64,000 bases of DNA from Flagellimonas onchidii (lineage in GTDB: Bacteria; Bacteroidota; Bacteroidia; Flavobacteriales; Flavobacteriaceae). The notes under the pieces were generated by a model that did no database searches, was not told the DNA's origin, and saw only the letters and a list, made by a program, of their open reading frames with translations. Below, in pieces: positions 17,309-30,006 of the stretch. The position numbers and the translations under genes are program-made. Position 1 is the first letter of the stretch; every line of letters starts with the position of its first letter. Location: positions 1-64,000 of the forward strand of contig NZ_SRXX01000006.1 in assembly GCF_004804315.1 (NCBI RefSeq). The letters run 5' to 3'.

Positions 17309-20300
17309 TTAGAATTTGAATTCCTCTTTTCGGGCCATGATTTCATCGTATTCTTCTTTTGAACCTACGATGATACTATCATAATCCCTCATACCGGTAC
17401 CGGCTGGAATTTTATGTCCTACGATGACATTCTCCTTCAATCCTTCCAAAGTATCAACCTTACCGCTTACAGCAGCTTCGTTCAATACTTTAGTAGTCTC
17501 TTGGAACGATGCAGCAGAGATGAACGATTTTGTCTGAAGCGAAGCTCTGGTAATACCTTGTAAGATTGGCGTTGCTGTTGCTGCAACTGCATCTCTGGCT
17601 GACACCAAAGTTTTATCTTCTCTACGCAAAATGGAGTTTTCATCCCTAAGCTCTCTAGCTGTAACTATTTGACCAGCTTTTAAGTTTTCAGAATCTCCAG
17701 CGTCTTCAATCACTTTCTTTCCGAAAATCTCATCGTTCTCACGGATAAAGTCATCCTTATGCACCAACTGGTTCTCCAAGAATGTTGTATCTCCAGAATC
17801 CTCGATACGAACTTTACGCATCATCTGTCTAACAACTACCTCAAAGTGCTTATCGTTAATCTTCACACCTTGTAAACGGTAAACTTCTTGTACTTCGTTC
17901 ACCAAGTATTGTTGAACTGCAGATGGTCCTTTGATGGATAAAATATCTTCAGGAGTAATGGATCCATCAGATAATGGCATACCAGCGCGAACATAATCGT
18001 TCTCCTGAACCAAAATCTGGTTGGATAGTTTTACCAAGTACTTCTTGATTTCACCCGTCTTTGATTCAATAATAATCTCACGGTTACCACGTTTGATCTT
18101 ACCAAAGGAAACTACACCATCAATTTCAGAGACAACCGCTGGGTTGGATGGGTTACGCGCTTCGAAAAGCTCGGTCACCCTTGGAAGACCACCTGTAATA
18201 TCCCCTGCTTTTGCAGATTTACGCGGAATCTTCACCAAAATCTTACCTTCTTTGATTTTCTCACCATCATCCACCATAATGTGTGAACCTACTGGCAAGT
18301 TATAAGAACGTAAGGTCTCTCCTTTTCCATCCTTAATCAATAAGGTTGGGATAAGTTTCTTATTCCTAGATTCAGAAATTACCTTTTCCTGGAAACCGGT
18401 TTGTTCATCGATTTCTACCTGATAAGTAACTCCCTGCTCGATATTCTCGTAAGCAATCTGTCCAGTAAATTCAGAAACAATAACTCCGTTATATGGATCC
18501 CACTGACAAATCACGGTGCCTGGTTTAATTTTGGCACCATTCTTTACGAACAATTGAGAGCCATAAGGAATGTTATTCGTGCTTAAGGTAATACCTGTAT
18601 TGGCATCAACAACCTTAATTTCTGATGTTCTAGAGATTACAATGTTGGCTTTTTCACCTTCACTGTTCTCCCCTACTACAGTTCTCAAGTCCTCGATTTC
18701 TGCAATACCTTCAAACTTAGCTTCTAATTTATTATCCTCAGAAATGTTACCTGCAATACCCCCTACGTGGAAAGTACGCAAGGTAAGCTGTGTACCTGGT
18801 TCACCGATGGACTGAGCAGCAACAACACCAACAGCCTCACCTCTTTGAACCATTTTATTCGTCGCCAAGTTTCTACCGTAACATTTGGCGCAGATACCCT
18901 TAGGCGCCTCACAAGTCAAAGCGGAACGTACTTCAATTTTCTCAATTGGCGCAGCATTGACTTTCCTGACATCAGCTTCTGAAATCTCTTGTCCAGCAGC
19001 TAAAATCAATTCTTCAGTCAACGGATTATAAACATCATGCAATGAAACCCTACCAAGGATTCTTTCCCCAAGGGTTTCAACCACTTCTTCATTTTTCTTC
19101 AGGGCCTGAACCTCAATTCCACGAAGTGTACCACAATCATCAATATTGATGATCACATCTTGGGAAACATCCACCAAACGACGGGTCAGGTATCCAGCAT
19201 CCGCAGTTTTCAAAGCGGTATCTGCAAGACCTTTACGTGCACCGTGAGTAGAGATAAAGTATTCCAAAATGGATAATCCTTCCTTAAAGTTGGAAAGAAT
19301 TGGGTTTTCAATAATCTCACCACCACCAGCTGTAGATTTTTTAGGCTTAGCCATCAATCCACGCATACCAGTCAACTGACGAATCTGCTCTTTAGAACCC
19401 CTTGCTCCAGAATCCAACATCATATACACCGAGTTGAATCCTTGCTGATCTTCACGAATTCGCTTCATGGCCAATTCGGTCAACATGGCATTGGTAGAAG
19501 TCCAAACATCAATAACCTGGTTGTATCTTTCGTTATTGGTGATAAGACCCATGTTATAGTTCATCATAATACCATCGACTTGCTCGTTGGCATCATTGAT
19601 CATGTCATGTTTCTCTGGTGGAATAATAATATCACCTAAACTGAAGGACAAACCTCCTTTAAAGGCGAATTCGTATCCCATCGTCTTAATCTTGTCCAAG
19701 AATTCAGCTGTAGCCGGCACATCGGTCACAGCGAGAATATCCCCGATAATGTTACGCAAGGATTTCTTGTTCAAAACTGTATTGATGTAACCTGCTTGTT
19801 CTGGAACCACGCGGTTGAACAACACGCGACCTACGGTGGTTTCGATAATCTGGTTTACAAGTTCTCCTTCTTCATTAAAATCCTTTGCACGCACTTTGAT
19901 TCCCGCGTTCAAGTCTACTACCCCTTCGTTATGGGCAATCACAACTTCTTCAGCTGAATAGAACGTCAACCCTTCTCCTTTAATCGGAACTTCCTTGGTT
20001 GATTTTCTTTCTTTGGTCATATAATACAGACCCAATACCATATCCTGAGAAGGTACAGTAATTGGAGAGCCGTTGGCTGGATTCAAGATATTCTGTGAGG
20101 CCAACATCAATAATTGCGCTTCCAAAATAGCTTCAGGTCCCAGTGGCAAGTGAACCGCCATCTGGTCACCATCGAAATCCGCGTTAAATGCCGTACATGC
20201 CAATGGGTGCAAGCGAATAGCCTTACCTTCTATCAACTTAGGTTGGAAAGCTTGGATACCCAATCTGTGTAGTGTGGGGGCCCGGTTCAATAGTACTGGG

Positions 20301-21607
20301 TGTCCTTTAAGGACGTTCTCCAAGATATCCCAAACCACAGGCTCTTTTTTGTCTATGATTTTCTTGGCTGATTTTACTGTTTTTACAATCCCTCTTTCAA
20401 TCAGTTTTCTGATTACGAAAGGTTTATAAAGCTCAGCAGCCATATCTTTTGGAAGACCACACTCGTACAACTTCATTTCCGGGCCAACCACAATTACGGA
20501 ACGAGCAGAGTAATCCACACGTTTACCCAATAGGTTTTGACGGAAACGACCTTGTTTACCTTTCAAAGAATCAGAAAGGGATTTTAATGGTCTGTTAGAT
20601 TCTGTTTTGACAGCAGATGCCTTTCTAGTATTATCGAAAAGTGAATCCACCGCTTCTTGAAGCATACGCTTTTCATTCCTCAAGATTACCTCAGGAGCCT
20701 TAATTTCCATCAATCGCTTTAAACGATTGTTACGGATAATAACCCTACGGTATAAATCGTTCAAATCTGAAGTAGCAAAACGACCACCATCCAAAGGAAC
20801 CAATGGACGTAATTCAGGTGGAATTACTGGAACCACCTTCATGATCATCCACTCAGGTTTGTTCTCTCTATTATTCTGTGATTCACGAATTGCCTCAACA
20901 ACTTGAAGACGCTTCAACGCTTCTGTTTTACGTTGCTTGGAAGTTTCGGTATTGGCCTTGTGCCTCAATTGATATGAAAGTTCTTCCAAGTCAATCCTAC
21001 CCAAAAGGTCAATCAAACATTCCGCTCCCATTTTAGCGATAAACTTATTGGGGTCGGTATCTTCCAAATATTGGTTCTCACTTGGAAGTGATTCCAAAAT
21101 ATTCAGGTATTCCTCTTCGGTCAAGAAATCCATTTTATTGATTTCCTCACCTTCTGGACCTTTGGCAACGCCAGGTTGGATGACCACATATCTTTCGTAA
21201 TAGATGATCATATCCAATTTCTTGGATGGAAGACCTAAAAGGTATCCTATTTTGTTCGGAAGTGAACGGAAATACCAGATGTGCGCTACAGGGACCACAA
21301 GATTGATATGCCCCACACGGTCTCTACGTACTTTTTTCTCCGTTACTTCAACACCACAACGATCACAAACAATTCCGCGATAGCGAATACGTTTGTACTT
21401 TCCACATGCGCATTCGTAATCTTTTACAGGTCCGAATATACGCTCACAGAACAAACCATCACGTTCCGGTTTGTGCGTTCTGTAGTTAATGGTCTCCGGT
21501 TTTAAAACTTCACCTCTTGACTCTGCCAAAATAGACTCTGGAGAAGCCAATCCGATGGAAATTTTATCAAACCTTTTTGGTGCGTTATTATCTTTTATTC
21601 TAGCCAT
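17309..21607 (-). CDS. rpoC: RNA polymerase subunit beta'
   Basis: The 1432-residue protein carries the catalytic [12 protein letters not shown] motif (about 470-481), the N-terminal zinc ribbon ([13 protein letters not shown]...CDRCG), and the second zinc site ([13 protein letters not shown]). It joins RpoB, alpha and omega to form the core enzyme. The length is typical for Bacteroidetes. It is the last gene of the rplKAJL-rpoBC run, 32 bases after rpoB, and ends at a good terminator. Confidence 0.98.
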   Translation of the reverse strand: MARIKDNNAPKRFDKISIGLASPESILAESRGEVLKPETINYRTHKPERDGLFCERIFGPVKDYECACGKYKRIRYRGIVCDRCGVEVTEKKVRRDRVGHINLVVPVAHIWYFRSLPNKIGYLLGLPSKKLDMIIYYERYVVIQPGVAKGPEGEEINKMDFLTEEEYLNILESLPSENQYLEDTDPNKFIAKMGAECLIDLLGRIDLEELSYQLRHKANTETSKQRKTEALKRLQVVEAIRESQNNRENKPEWMIMKVVPVIPPELRPLVPLDGGRFATSDLNDLYRRVIIRNNRLKRLMEIKAPEVILRNEKRMLQEAVDSLFDNTRKASAVKTESNRPLKSLSDSLKGKQGRFRQNLLGKRVDYSARSVIVVGPEMKLYECGLPKDMAAELYKPFVIRKLIERGIVKTVKSAKKIIDKKEPVVWDILENVLKGHPVLLNRAPTLHRLGIQAFQPKLIEGKAIRLHPLACTAFNADFDGDQMAVHLPLGPEAILEAQLLMLASQNILNPANGSPITVPSQDMVLGLYYMTKERKSTKEVPIKGEGLTFYSAEEVVIAHNEGVVDLNAGIKVRAKDFNEEGELVNQIIETTVGRVLFNRVVPEQAGYINTVLNKKSLRNIIGDILAVTDVPATAEFLDKIKTMGYEFAFKGGLSFSLGDIIIPPEKHDMINDANEQVDGIMMNYNMGLITNNERYNQVIDVWTSTNAMLTELAMKRIREDQQGFNSVYMMLDSGARGSKEQIRQLTGMRGLMAKPKKSTAGGGEIIENPILSNFKEGLSILEYFISTHGARKGLADTALKTADAGYLTRRLVDVSQDVIINIDDCGTLRGIEVQALKKNEEVVETLGERILGRVSLHDVYNPLTEELILAAGQEISEADVRKVNAAPIEKIEVRSALTCEAPKGICAKCYGRNLATNKMVQRGEAVGVVAAQSIGEPGTQLTLRTFHVGGIAGNISEDNKLEAKFEGIAEIEDLRTVVGENSEGEKANIVISRTSEIKVVDANTGITLSTNNIPYGSQLFVKNGAKIKPGTVICQWDPYNGVIVSEFTGQIAYENIEQGVTYQVEIDEQTGFQEKVISESRNKKLIPTLLIKDGKGETLRSYNLPVGSHIMVDDGEKIKEGKILVKIPRKSAKAGDITGGLPRVTELFEARNPSNPAVVSEIDGVVSFGKIKRGNREIIIESKTGEIKKYLVKLSNQILVQENDYVRAGMPLSDGSITPEDILSIKGPSAVQQYLVNEVQEVYRLQGVKINDKHFEVVVRQMMRKVRIEDSGDTTFLENQLVHKDDFIRENDEIFGKKVIEDAGDSENLKAGQIVTARELRDENSILRREDKTLVSARDAVAATATPILQGITRASLQTKSFISAASFQETTKVLNEAAVSGKVDTLEGLKENVIVGHKIPAGTGMRDYDSIIVGSKEEYDEIMARKEEFKF

Positions 21608-21639
21608 AATACTATGGAGATGATATGATTAAAAATGCT

Positions 21640-24600
21640 TTATATAGTGTTCTTTTCTTCCAATCTGATATCCAAGCCCAAACCTTTAAGTTCGTGCATC
21701 AATACGTTGAAAGATTCTGGTAATCCAGGTTCTGGCATGGTCTCACCTTTTACAATGGACTCATAGGTCTTGGCCCTTCCGATTACATCATCGGATTTTA
21801 CGGTCAAGATTTCACGAAGGGTAGAAGAAGCTCCATAAGCTTCCAATGCCCATACCTCCATCTCACCAAAACGCTGACCTCCAAACTGAGCTTTACCACC
21901 CAATGGTTGTTGTGTGATCAACGAGTATGGTCCAATAGATCGTGCGTGCATCTTATCGTCTACCATGTGACCCAATTTCAACATGTAAATCACCCCTACA
22001 GTAGCTGCTTGGTCAAATCGCTGACCTGTACCTCCATCGTATAAGTGGGTATGTCCAAATCTAGGCACGCCCGCCTCATCAGTATAAGCGTTAATTTGAT
22101 CCAAGGTAGCTCCATCAAAAATTGGAGTTCCGTATTTTTTGCCCAATTTCAAACCTGCCCATCCAAGAACAGTTTCGTAAATCTGACCAATGTTCATACG
22201 GGAAGGTACCCCAAGTGGGTTCAATACAATGTCAACCGGTGTTCCATCTTCCAAAAACGGCATGTCTTCTTGACGAACGATTCGCGCAACGATACCCTTG
22301 TTACCGTGACGACCTGCCATTTTATCACCAACTTTAAGCTTACGTTTTTTCGCTATGTAAACTTTGGCCAACTTCATGATTCCTGCAGGTAGTTCATCTC
22401 CAACAGAAATAGTAAACTTATCTCTTCTAAGGTTTCCTTGAATGTCGTTCAACTTGATTTTATAGTTGTGCAACAAATCGGCAACCAAAGCATTGGTCTT
22501 ATCGTCCGTTGTCCAGCTTCCGCCCACCAAGTGTGCGAAATCGTCAACGGCGTTCAACATTTTGATGGTGTATTTCTTTCCTTTTGGAAGTACTTCTTCA
22601 CCCAAATCGTTGATGACACCTTGAGATGTTTTTCCGCTAATCAATCCAAAGAGTTTCTCTACAAGAACATCTTTTAATTGCTGGAACTTCACTTCGTAGT
22701 CCATTTCCAATCTAGAGATGGCTTCTTTATCCTCAGAACGCTTACGCTTGTCCTTGATGGAACGTGAGAACAATTTCTTGTCGATAACTACCCCTCTTAA
22801 GGAAGGCGAAGCTTTTAAGGAAGCATCTTTTACGTCTCCCGCTTTGTCACCAAAGATGGCACGCAATAATTTTTCCTCTGGAGTTGGGTCAGATTCACCT
22901 TTTGGTGTAATCTTACCGATAAGAATATCACCGGGCTTTACCTCGGCACCAATACGGATCATACCGTATTCGTCCAAATCTTTAGTGGCCTCTTCAGAAA
23001 CATTAGGAATATCATTGGTCAATTCCTCCGCTCCCAATTTGGTATCCCTTACCTCCAAGGCATATTCATCGATATGGATAGAAGTAAAGATATCTTCGCG
23101 TACCACTTTTTCGGAAATCACGATCGCATCCTCAAAGTTGTATCCTTTCCATGGCATAAATGCCACTTTCATGTTTCTACCCAGTGCCAATTCACCTTTT
23201 TCGGTGGCGTACCCTTCACAAAGCACTTCACCTTTTTTAACCTTATCACCTTTTCTAACAATAGGTTTTAGGTTAATGTTGGTACCTTGGTTGGTCTTTC
23301 TGAACTTAACAAGTTCGTAAGTCTTAGAATCTTCTTCAAAACTTACTAATCTTTCTTCGTCTGACCTTGAGTATTTTATGGTAATCTTTTGAGCATCCAC
23401 ATATTCCACAGTTCCGTCTCCTTCCGCATTAATCAATACTCGAGAATCTGTAGCCACTTGTCTTTCCAACCCAGTACCTACAATCGGAGATTGTGGTCTA
23501 AGCAATGGTACGGCCTGACGCATCATGTTTGATCCCATCAACGCACGGTTCGCATCATCGTGCTCCAAGAATGGAATCAAAGAAGCAGAGATAGAAGCAA
23601 TTTGGTTCGGGGCAACATCCGTGTAATTTACCTCAGATGGGGCAACAACCGGGAAGTCACCTTCTTCACGTGCAATTACTTTATCATCTTCAATTTTCCC
23701 TTTGTCATCCATGGGGATGTTTGCTTGGGAAATCTTCATTCCTTCTTCTTCTTCAGCACTTAGATAGGTATACTCCTTGGTATCAACAACACCATTTTCC
23801 ACTTTGCGGTATGGAGTTTCCAAGAAGCCCATAGGATTGACCTTGGCAAATACTGAAAGTGAAGAAATCAAACCAATGTTTGGTCCTTCAGGCGTTTCAA
23901 TAGGGCAAAGTCTTCCGTAGTGCGTATAGTGAACGTCACGAACCTCGAAACCTGCTCTTTCACGTGAAAGACCACCAGGTCCAAGTGCGGACAATCTTCT
24001 TTTGTGTGTAATCTCCGCCAATGGATTGGTTTGATCCATGAACTGGGAAAGCTGGTTTGTACCAAAGAACGAGTTGATCACCGAAGACAAAGTCTTTGCA
24101 TTGATCAAATCAATAGGGGTAAATACCTCGTTGTCACGAACGTTCATACGCTCACGAATGGTACGTGCCATACGTGCCAAACCAACACCAAACTGAGACG
24201 ACAATTGCTCACCAACGGTTCTAACTCGACGGTTAGACAAGTGATCAATATCATCAATCTCCGCTTTGGAGTTGATCAACTCGATCAAATATTTGATGAT
24301 GGTTATGATATCTTCCTTGGTCAAAACTTGTTTGTCCATTCCAATATCAAGACCCAGTTTCTTGTTCATTCTGTAACGACCAACTTCTCCTAAGTTGTAA
24401 CGTTGGTCAGAGAAGAACAATTTGTCGATAATACCACGAGCCGTTTCCTCATCTGGCGGCTCGGCATTACGCAATTGTCTATAAATATGCTCTACCGCTT
24501 CTTTTTCAGAGTTGGTAGGGTCTTTTTGCAATGTATTGTGGATAATTGCATAATCCGACTGTGTATTGTTTTCTTTATGAAGAAGGATTGTCTTCACATC

Positions 24601-25461
24601 GGCATCAATAATCTCGTCGATGTGCTCCTTTTCCAAAACAGTGTCACGATCAAGGATAATCTCGTTTCTTTCAATAGAAACAACTTCTCCTGTATCTTCA
24701 TCCACAAAATCCTCATGCCATGTGTTCAGTACCCTTGCGGCCAATTTTCGGCCCAATACTTTTTTCAATCCGGCTTTGGAGACCTTTACTTCTTCAGAAA
24801 GGTCGAAAATTTCCAAAATATCCTTGTCACGCTCAAATCCGATAGCACGGAAAAGTGTTGTAACAGGTAACTTTTTCTTTCTATCAATGTAAGCGTACAT
24901 CACACTATTGATATCGGTTGCAAATTCAATCCAAGAACCTTTAAAAGGAATTACCCTAGCTGAATACAACTTGGTTCCGTTGGCGTGGAAAGATTGACCG
25001 AAGAAAACTCCAGGAGATCTGTGCAACTGGGAAACTACAACCCTTTCGGCACCATTGATCACGAAAGTTCCACTTGGGGTCATGTAAGGAATGGTACCCA
25101 AGTACACATCTTGAACGATGGTTTCAAAATCCTCGTGCTCTGGATCGGTACAATATAATTTTAACCTAGCTTTTAATGGAACGCTATAGGTAAGGCCACG
25201 TTCGATACATTCTTGGATAGAATATCTTGGTGGGTCTATAAAATAATCTAGAAATTCGAGTACGAATTGGTTTCTAGTGTCTGTAATGGGAAAATTTTCC
25301 ATGAAGGTATTGTAGAGACCTTCATTTCCTCTTTCGTCAGATTTAGTTTCAAGTTGAAAAAAGTCTTGAAACGATTTAATCTGAATGTCCAAGAAATCCG
25401 GGTATTCCGGTATGTTCTTAGCGGATGCGAAATTTACTCTTTCAGTAGTGTTTGTGAACAT
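21640..25461 (-). CDS. rpoB: RNA polymerase subunit beta
   Basis: I choose the ATG at 25461 ([13 protein letters not shown], 1273 residues), the usual Bacteroidetes start, rather than the TTG three bases upstream. The rifampicin-binding cluster is intact and wild-type-like ([32 protein letters not shown]), and the active-site regions GRHGNKG and PEGPNIGL are present. The gene lies 128 bases after rplL with three small hairpins in between. Confidence 0.98.
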   Translation of the reverse strand: MFTNTTERVNFASAKNIPEYPDFLDIQIKSFQDFFQLETKSDERGNEGLYNTFMENFPITDTRNQFVLEFLDYFIDPPRYSIQECIERGLTYSVPLKARLKLYCTDPEHEDFETIVQDVYLGTIPYMTPSGTFVINGAERVVVSQLHRSPGVFFGQSFHANGTKLYSARVIPFKGSWIEFATDINSVMYAYIDRKKKLPVTTLFRAIGFERDKDILEIFDLSEEVKVSKAGLKKVLGRKLAARVLNTWHEDFVDEDTGEVVSIERNEIILDRDTVLEKEHIDEIIDADVKTILLHKENNTQSDYAIIHNTLQKDPTNSEKEAVEHIYRQLRNAEPPDEETARGIIDKLFFSDQRYNLGEVGRYRMNKKLGLDIGMDKQVLTKEDIITIIKYLIELINSKAEIDDIDHLSNRRVRTVGEQLSSQFGVGLARMARTIRERMNVRDNEVFTPIDLINAKTLSSVINSFFGTNQLSQFMDQTNPLAEITHKRRLSALGPGGLSRERAGFEVRDVHYTHYGRLCPIETPEGPNIGLISSLSVFAKVNPMGFLETPYRKVENGVVDTKEYTYLSAEEEEGMKISQANIPMDDKGKIEDDKVIAREEGDFPVVAPSEVNYTDVAPNQIASISASLIPFLEHDDANRALMGSNMMRQAVPLLRPQSPIVGTGLERQVATDSRVLINAEGDGTVEYVDAQKITIKYSRSDEERLVSFEEDSKTYELVKFRKTNQGTNINLKPIVRKGDKVKKGEVLCEGYATEKGELALGRNMKVAFMPWKGYNFEDAIVISEKVVREDIFTSIHIDEYALEVRDTKLGAEELTNDIPNVSEEATKDLDEYGMIRIGAEVKPGDILIGKITPKGESDPTPEEKLLRAIFGDKAGDVKDASLKASPSLRGVVIDKKLFSRSIKDKRKRSEDKEAISRLEMDYEVKFQQLKDVLVEKLFGLISGKTSQGVINDLGEEVLPKGKKYTIKMLNAVDDFAHLVGGSWTTDDKTNALVADLLHNYKIKLNDIQGNLRRDKFTISVGDELPAGIMKLAKVYIAKKRKLKVGDKMAGRHGNKGIVARIVRQEDMPFLEDGTPVDIVLNPLGVPSRMNIGQIYETVLGWAGLKLGKKYGTPIFDGATLDQINAYTDEAGVPRFGHTHLYDGGTGQRFDQAATVGVIYMLKLGHMVDDKMHARSIGPYSLITQQPLGGKAQFGGQRFGEMEVWALEAYGASSTLREILTVKSDDVIGRAKTYESIVKGETMPEPGLPESFNVLMHELKGLGLDIRLEEKNTI

Positions 25462-25500
25462 CAATGGACAAATTTTGATCGTGAAATATTACTGCGGGCC

Positions 25501-25565
25501 GTGTACGACTTTATACACTCCTATTAAATAGGCTAAGGTCTAACCATTATTATGGAAAGACCTTA
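25501..25565 (-). other. Three consecutive hairpins in the rplL-rpoB spacer
   Basis: Perfect short inverted repeats follow each other: TAAGGTCT/AGACCTTA enclosing CCAT/ATGG (25534-25565, AA.AA internal loop), CCTAT/ATAGG (25520-25532), and GTGTA/TACAC (25501-25518). None has a T-run. The position matches the spacer that is processed by RNase III, and contains an attenuator, in enterobacteria. A role in mRNA processing between the ribosomal-protein and polymerase halves is inferred. Confidence 0.6.
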
Positions 25566-25589
25566 ACCAAATTTGTATGGTAAAAGCTA

Positions 25590-25970
25590 TTATTTAAGCT
25601 CAACTTCTGCTCCTGCTTCTTCCAATGATTTTTTGATACCTTCTGCCTCATCTTTGGCAACACCTTCTTTAACAGCTTTTGGTGCGCTGTCAACGATGTC
25701 TTTAGCATCTTTTAATCCAAGACCAGTCAATTCCTTAACTAGTTTTACAACTGCCAATTTAGAACCACCAGCAGCAGTAAGGATTACATCAAATTCTGAT
25801 TTTTCCTCTGCAGCTTCTTCACCACCACCGGCAGCACCACCACCAGCAACGGCTACTGCAGCAGCAGCAGGCTCAATACCGTATTCTTCTTTTAATATGT
25901 CGGCCAACTCGTTTACCTCTTTTACTGTTAGGTTAACCAACTGTTCTGCAAAATCTTTTAAATCTGCCAT
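25590..25970 (-). CDS. rplL: Ribosomal protein bL12 (L7/L12)
   Basis: The protein has 126 residues: N-terminal dimerisation helices (about 1-32), a flexible Ala/Gly hinge (about 35-55), and the C-terminal factor-binding domain ([32 protein letters not shown]). As the ribosomal stalk it recruits translational GTPases. It follows rplJ by 53 bases and is probably cotranslated with it in the usual stalk ratio. Confidence 0.97.
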   Translation of the reverse strand: MADLKDFAEQLVNLTVKEVNELADILKEEYGIEPAAAAVAVAGGGAAGGGEEAAEEKSEFDVILTAAGGSKLAVVKLVKELTGLGLKDAKDIVDSAPKAVKEGVAKDEAEGIKKSLEEAGAEVELK

Positions 25971-26023
25971 TTTTCTATCGTTTAATCAAATTTTTAAAAT
26001 ATACTTAGTTTATTGTGCGCGAA

Positions 26024-26542
26024 TTATTCTTTCTCAGATAATGTCTTAAGGATACCGGCCAATTTACCGCCACCAGATTTAAGTCCAGAAATAACATTCT
26101 TGGCTGGTGATTGTAACAATCCGATAATATCCCCAATAACTTCCTCTTTAGACTTGATATTAACAAGTGCTTCAAGGTTTTCATCCCCTACATAAACTGC
26201 TTCTTCTATAAAAGCTCCTTTAAGTAAAGGTCTATCTGATTTTTTTCTGAAATTTTTGATAAGTTTCGCAGGTGCATTCCCGGTTTCGGACAACATCAAA
26301 GATGTATTGCCTTTCAATACTTCGGGGAGTTCACCAAATTCCTTATCAGAAGCCTCCATTGCTTTTGCAAGCAAGGTGTTCTTAACAACTGCAAGTTTAA
26401 TATTGGCTTTAAAACAAGCTCTTCTAAGGTTAGAAGTGGTTGTCGCATCCAATCCTGAAATATCCGCCAAATAAATATTAGCGTTATCAGCCAACTGCGC
26501 AGTCAAGTCTTCTATTACGATTGCTTTTTCTTCTCTTGTCAT
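26024..26542 (-). CDS. rplJ: Ribosomal protein uL10
   Basis: The 172-residue protein has the N-terminal rRNA-binding region (MTREEKAIVIEDLTAQLADN, TTSNLRRACFKANI) and the C-terminal helix that carries L12 dimers. It sits 22 bases after rplA. No extended leader is visible that would hold an L10-L12 autoregulatory site of the enterobacterial kind. Confidence 0.96.
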   Translation of the reverse strand: MTREEKAIVIEDLTAQLADNANIYLADISGLDATTTSNLRRACFKANIKLAVVKNTLLAKAMEASDKEFGELPEVLKGNTSLMLSETGNAPAKLIKNFRKKSDRPLLKGAFIEEAVYVGDENLEALVNIKSKEEVIGDIIGLLQSPAKNVISGLKSGGGKLAGILKTLSEKE

Positions 26543-26564
26543 AATTAAAATATTGAACTACCAG

Positions 26565-27257
26565 TTACGAAACTGCTTTTGGATCTAATTGAACACTAGG
26601 ACTCATAGTACTGGACAAATAGATGCTCTTCATATAAACTCCTTTTGCGGCGGCAGGCTTCATTTTAACTAAAGTATCTAACAATTCCTTAGCATTACCT
26701 GCAATCTTATCCGCTGAGAAAGAAGCCTTTCCTATTGCAGCATGTACAATTCCAGTTTTGTCCACTTTAAAATCAATCTTACCAGCTTTAACTTCGGATA
26801 CTGCTTTTGCGACATCCATAGTTACTGTACCGGTTTTTGGATTGGGCATTAAACCTCTTGGCCCCAAAACTCTACCTAAAGGACCTAGTTTACCCATAAC
26901 GCTTGGCATGGTGATGATCACATCAACATCGGTCCAACCGCCTTTAATTTTATCCAAATATTCATCCAACCCAACAAAGTCTGCACCCGCTTCTTTAGCT
27001 TCTGCTTCCTTATCTGGGGTCACCAATGCTAAAACTTTAACGTCCTTACCAGTTCCATGAGGAAGGGTAACAACACCACGCACCATTTGATTTGCTTTTC
27101 GAGGATCTACACCCAAACGAACTGCAAGGTCAATGGAAGCGTCAAATTTTACATTGGTTATTTCTTTTACCAAAGCTGATGCTTCTTCCAAAGAGTACAA
27201 TTTGTTTTTGTCTATTTTGGAATTAGCGTCTTTTTGCTTTTTAGTCAATCTTGCCAT
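26565..27257 (-). CDS. rplA: Ribosomal protein uL1
   Basis: The start is the ATG at 27257 ([16 protein letters not shown], 230 residues). The frame stays open upstream but that extension overlaps the rplK end region and lacks family similarity. The signature [12 protein letters not shown] is present. L1 forms the mobile stalk at the E site and can repress its own operon by binding mRNA. It lies 19 bases after rplK. Confidence 0.97.
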   Translation of the reverse strand: MARLTKKQKDANSKIDKNKLYSLEEASALVKEITNVKFDASIDLAVRLGVDPRKANQMVRGVVTLPHGTGKDVKVLALVTPDKEAEAKEAGADFVGLDEYLDKIKGGWTDVDVIITMPSVMGKLGPLGRVLGPRGLMPNPKTGTVTMDVAKAVSEVKAGKIDFKVDKTGIVHAAIGKASFSADKIAGNAKELLDTLVKMKPAAAKGVYMKSIYLSSTMSPSVQLDPKAVS

Positions 27258-27276
27258 TATAAATTGCTTTAAGATT

Positions 27277-27714
27277 TTAAAAAGGTCTTTTACCGGCCAC
27301 TTTAAGTCCCATGGAACGTGCAGTACCCGCAACCATACTCATTGCAGATTCCACTGTAAACGCATTCAAATCGACCATTTTGTCTTCAGCGATTGCTTTT
27401 ACCTGATCCCATGATACTGAACCAGATTTAACCCTGTTAGGTTCGCCAGATCCTTTTTTAATCTTAGCTGCTTCCATCAATTGAACTGCCGCGGGTGGTG
27501 TTTTTACAACAAACTCGAAAGATTTGTCTTTGTAAACGGTGATAACAACAGGTAAAACTTTACCTGGCTTGTCCTGCGTACGAGCATTAAACTGCTTACA
27601 GAACTCCATGATGTTAACACCAGCAGCACCTAAGGCGGGTCCAACCGGTGGCGATGGATTCGCAGCACCTCCCCTAACTTGTAATTTAACTACCTTATCT
27701 ACTTCTTTTGCCAT
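27277..27714 (-). CDS. rplK: Ribosomal protein uL11
   Basis: The 145-residue protein shows the N-terminal [25 protein letters not shown] segment with the conserved proline pair and the C-terminal rRNA-binding domain ([18 protein letters not shown]). It organises the GTPase-associated centre. It follows nusG by 99 bases that hold overlapping palindromes. Confidence 0.97.
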   Translation of the reverse strand: MAKEVDKVVKLQVRGGAANPSPPVGPALGAAGVNIMEFCKQFNARTQDKPGKVLPVVITVYKDKSFEFVVKTPPAAVQLMEAAKIKKGSGEPNRVKSGSVSWDQVKAIAEDKMVDLNAFTVESAMSMVAGTARSMGLKVAGKRPF

Positions 27715-27787
27715 TGTTTTTAATTAAAATGAAAGTGTGTCAATTGGAAGCAACACAACTTTATATATGTAACAGCTCTATTATTTT

Positions 27788-27813
27788 TCAGATATCTGAT
27801 ATCAGACCTCTGA
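27788..27813. other. Overlapping palindromes directly after nusG
   Basis: TCAGATATCTGA (27788-27799), TCTGATATCAGA (27795-27806) and TCAGA-CC-TCTGA (27802-27813) overlap to give alternate pairings in 26 bases, touching the nusG stop codon. There is no T-run. A weak terminator, processing site or protein-binding site are all possible. Confidence 0.45.
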
Positions 27814-28365
27814 TTAAACTTTTTCAACTTGCATATAGCTGAGCTCTAACGGTGTCTTTCTTCCGAAAATCTTCACCATTACCTCTAGCTTACGTTTTTC
27901 TTCATTGATTTTCTCAACAGTTCCATTGAACCCATTGAAAGGACCATCAATAACCTTAACGGTTTCACCCAACACAAATGGAATGGCCACGTTATCTGTA
28001 TTCACAGCTAGCTCATCCACTTTTCCTAGCATACGGTTTACCTCAGATTTCCTTAATGGAACGGGATCACCGCCTTTAACTTCACCCAAGAAGCCAATGA
28101 CGTTGGTAATGGAGCGAATAATGTGCACCATTTCCCCACCCAAATTGGCCTTTATCATAATATATCCTGGAAAGTAAACTCTTTCTTTATTGATTTTCTT
28201 TCCATTTCGAATCTGAACTACTTTTTCAGTAGGAACAAGAACCTCCTCTAGATAGTCACCAAAACCATTACGCTCCACCTCACTTTCAATGTAACCTTTG
28301 ATTTTGTTCTCTTGACCACTAACAGCCCTTACTACATACCATTTTTTCTCCAGAACCTCAGACAT
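27814..28365 (-). CDS. nusG: Transcription antitermination factor NusG
   Basis: The 183-residue protein has the NGN domain (KKWYVVRAVSGQENKIKGYIE) and the C-terminal KOW domain (GETVKVIDGPFNGFNGTVEKIN). It binds the polymerase clamp and couples it to ribosomes or Rho. It lies 7 bases downstream of secE, as in most bacteria. Confidence 0.97.
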   Translation of the reverse strand: MSEVLEKKWYVVRAVSGQENKIKGYIESEVERNGFGDYLEEVLVPTEKVVQIRNGKKINKERVYFPGYIMIKANLGGEMVHIIRSITNVIGFLGEVKGGDPVPLRKSEVNRMLGKVDELAVNTDNVAIPFVLGETVKVIDGPFNGFNGTVEKINEEKRKLEVMVKIFGRKTPLELSYMQVEKV

Positions 28366-28372
28366 ATCCTAA

Positions 28373-28561
28373 CTACCCTATTATGTTATCAAAATACAAT
28401 CGAATCAACTTGCTAAAAAGGGAATCAACACCCCAAGTTGCCAATGCAAACAAAATTGAAAAAACAGCAACTACAACCATAAGGTTGGAGGCTTTTTCCC
28501 TGTTCAACCAAGTCACATTGCTTTTTAATTCCTCAAATGATTCCTTTATGTACGTGAACAT
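28373..28561 (-). CDS. secE: Protein translocase subunit SecE
   Basis: The start is the ATG at 28561 (MFTYIKESFEELKSNVTW, 62 residues). The open frame extends upstream but would then run through tRNA-Trp. It has the short single-helix form of SecE: an amphipathic segment (about 1-25) and one membrane span (about 28-50). It works with SecY and SecG in the inner membrane. Confidence 0.94.
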   Translation of the reverse strand: MFTYIKESFEELKSNVTWLNREKASNLMVVVAVFSILFALATWGVDSLFSKLIRLYFDNIIG

Positions 28562-28579
28562 AATTATTGTATTTTCTCG

Positions 28580-28652
28580 CACGGGCGGAGAGACTCGAAC
28601 TCCCGACACCTGGTTTTGGAGACCAGTGCTCTACCAACTGAGCTACGCCCGT
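28580..28652 (-). tRNA. tRNA-Trp (CCA)
   Basis: The minus strand folds as a complete cloverleaf: acceptor ACGGGCG/CGCCCGT with discriminator G, D arm GCTC/GAGC, anticodon stem CTGGT/ACCAG with loop CTCCAAA (anticodon CCA), and T arm GGGAG/CTCTC with TTCGAGT. It sits between tuf and secE. Confidence 0.96.
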
Positions 28653-28771
28653 AAAATTTGGCGTCTTTACTATCTCAAATTTCAGAGATGAACCACACCC
28701 GTTTATAATTACACTGAAAGGTATTCCGCCGCAACGGAACACCCTTTAGTGCAATATTTATTGTAAAATGA

Positions 28772-29959
28772 TTAATCTAAAATCTCGGTAACCTGACCAG
28801 CACCTACTGTTCTACCACCTTCACGGATAGCGAAACGCAGACCTACGCTCAATGCAATCGGCTGAATCAAATCAACGTTGATGGTCAAGTTATCACCTGG
28901 CATAACCATTTCAACTCCATCAGGAAGACCAATGTTCCCTGTTACGTCAGTAGTTCTTACGTAGAACTGTGGACGGTAGTTGTTATGGAATGGCGTGTGA
29001 CGACCACCTTCTTCTTTTTTAAGGATATAAACCTCAGCTTTGAATTTAGCGTGCGGCTTAACGGAACCTGGCTTACAGATTACCATACCTCTTTTGATAT
29101 CGGATTTTTCAATACCTCTCAAAAGGATACCTACGTTATCACCAGCTTCACCTCTATCCAAAATCTTACGGAACATCTCAACACCAGTAATTGTAGAAGC
29201 TAATTTCTCAGCACCCATACCAATGATATCAACAGCATCACCTGTATTGGCAACACCAGTTTCGATACGTCCTGTAGCAACAGTACCACGACCAGTAATG
29301 GTGAATACATCTTCAACAGGCATCAAGAAATCTTTATCTACATCTCTTTTTGGAAGCTCGATCCACTCGTCAACAGCAGTCATTAACTCCATTACGGTAT
29401 CAACCCACTTTTGCTCACCGTTAAGTGCACCAAGAGCAGAACCAGAGATAACAGGTCCGTTGTCACCATCGTACTCATAGAAAGAAAGCAATTCTCTTAC
29501 TTCCATCTCAACAAGTTCCAAAAGTTCTTCATCGTCAACCATGTCAACTTTATTCAAGAAAACAACGATTCTTGGAATACCAACCTGACGACCTAAAAGA
29601 ATGTGCTCACGAGTTTGTGGCATAGGACCATCAGTTGCAGCAACAACCAAGATAGCACCGTCCATTTGAGCAGCACCAGTAACCATGTTCTTTACGTAAT
29701 CCGCGTGACCTGGACAGTCAACGTGGGCATAGTGACGGTTAGCTGTTTGATACTCTACGTGAGAAGTGTTGATGGTAATACCTCTTTCTTTTTCTTCAGG
29801 GGCATTATCAATAGAGTCAAAGCTTCTAAGCTCTGACAATCCCGCGTTAGCCAATACGGTAGTAATAGCAGCGGTCAACGTAGTTTTTCCGTGATCCACG
29901 TGGCCAATAGTACCAATATTTAAGTGCGGTTTGGAACGATCAAAAGTTTCCTTTGCCAT
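28772..29959 (-). CDS. tuf: Elongation factor Tu
   Basis: The 395-residue protein has the P-loop GHVDHGKTT (about 18-26), the effector-region [17 protein letters not shown] (about 81-85) and NKVD (about 136-139), then the two beta-barrel domains. It carries aminoacyl-tRNA to the ribosome. The gene follows a four-tRNA cluster, as in the tufB arrangement of many bacteria, and is probably transcribed from the tRNA promoter at 30545-30575. Confidence 0.98.
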   Translation of the reverse strand: MAKETFDRSKPHLNIGTIGHVDHGKTTLTAAITTVLANAGLSELRSFDSIDNAPEEKERGITINTSHVEYQTANRHYAHVDCPGHADYVKNMVTGAAQMDGAILVVAATDGPMPQTREHILLGRQVGIPRIVVFLNKVDMVDDEELLELVEMEVRELLSFYEYDGDNGPVISGSALGALNGEQKWVDTVMELMTAVDEWIELPKRDVDKDFLMPVEDVFTITGRGTVATGRIETGVANTGDAVDIIGMGAEKLASTITGVEMFRKILDRGEAGDNVGILLRGIEKSDIKRGMVICKPGSVKPHAKFKAEVYILKKEEGGRHTPFHNNYRPQFYVRTTDVTGNIGLPDGVEMVMPGDNLTINVDLIQPIALSVGLRFAIREGGRTVGAGQVTEILD

Positions 29960-30006
29960 TTTAAATAATTTTAATCTTAGTTTATATTAGTGTACAAATC
30001 GTTTTG

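Noticed and set aside
28373..28609. 78-residue version of SecE
   Set aside because: The extra N-terminus would be encoded by tRNA-Trp; the ATG at 28561 gives a normal SecE.
28719..28748. Terminator between tuf and tRNA-Trp
   Set aside because: An imperfect stem (TTCCG/CGGAA core) exists but has bulges and no T-run, so I could not support it.
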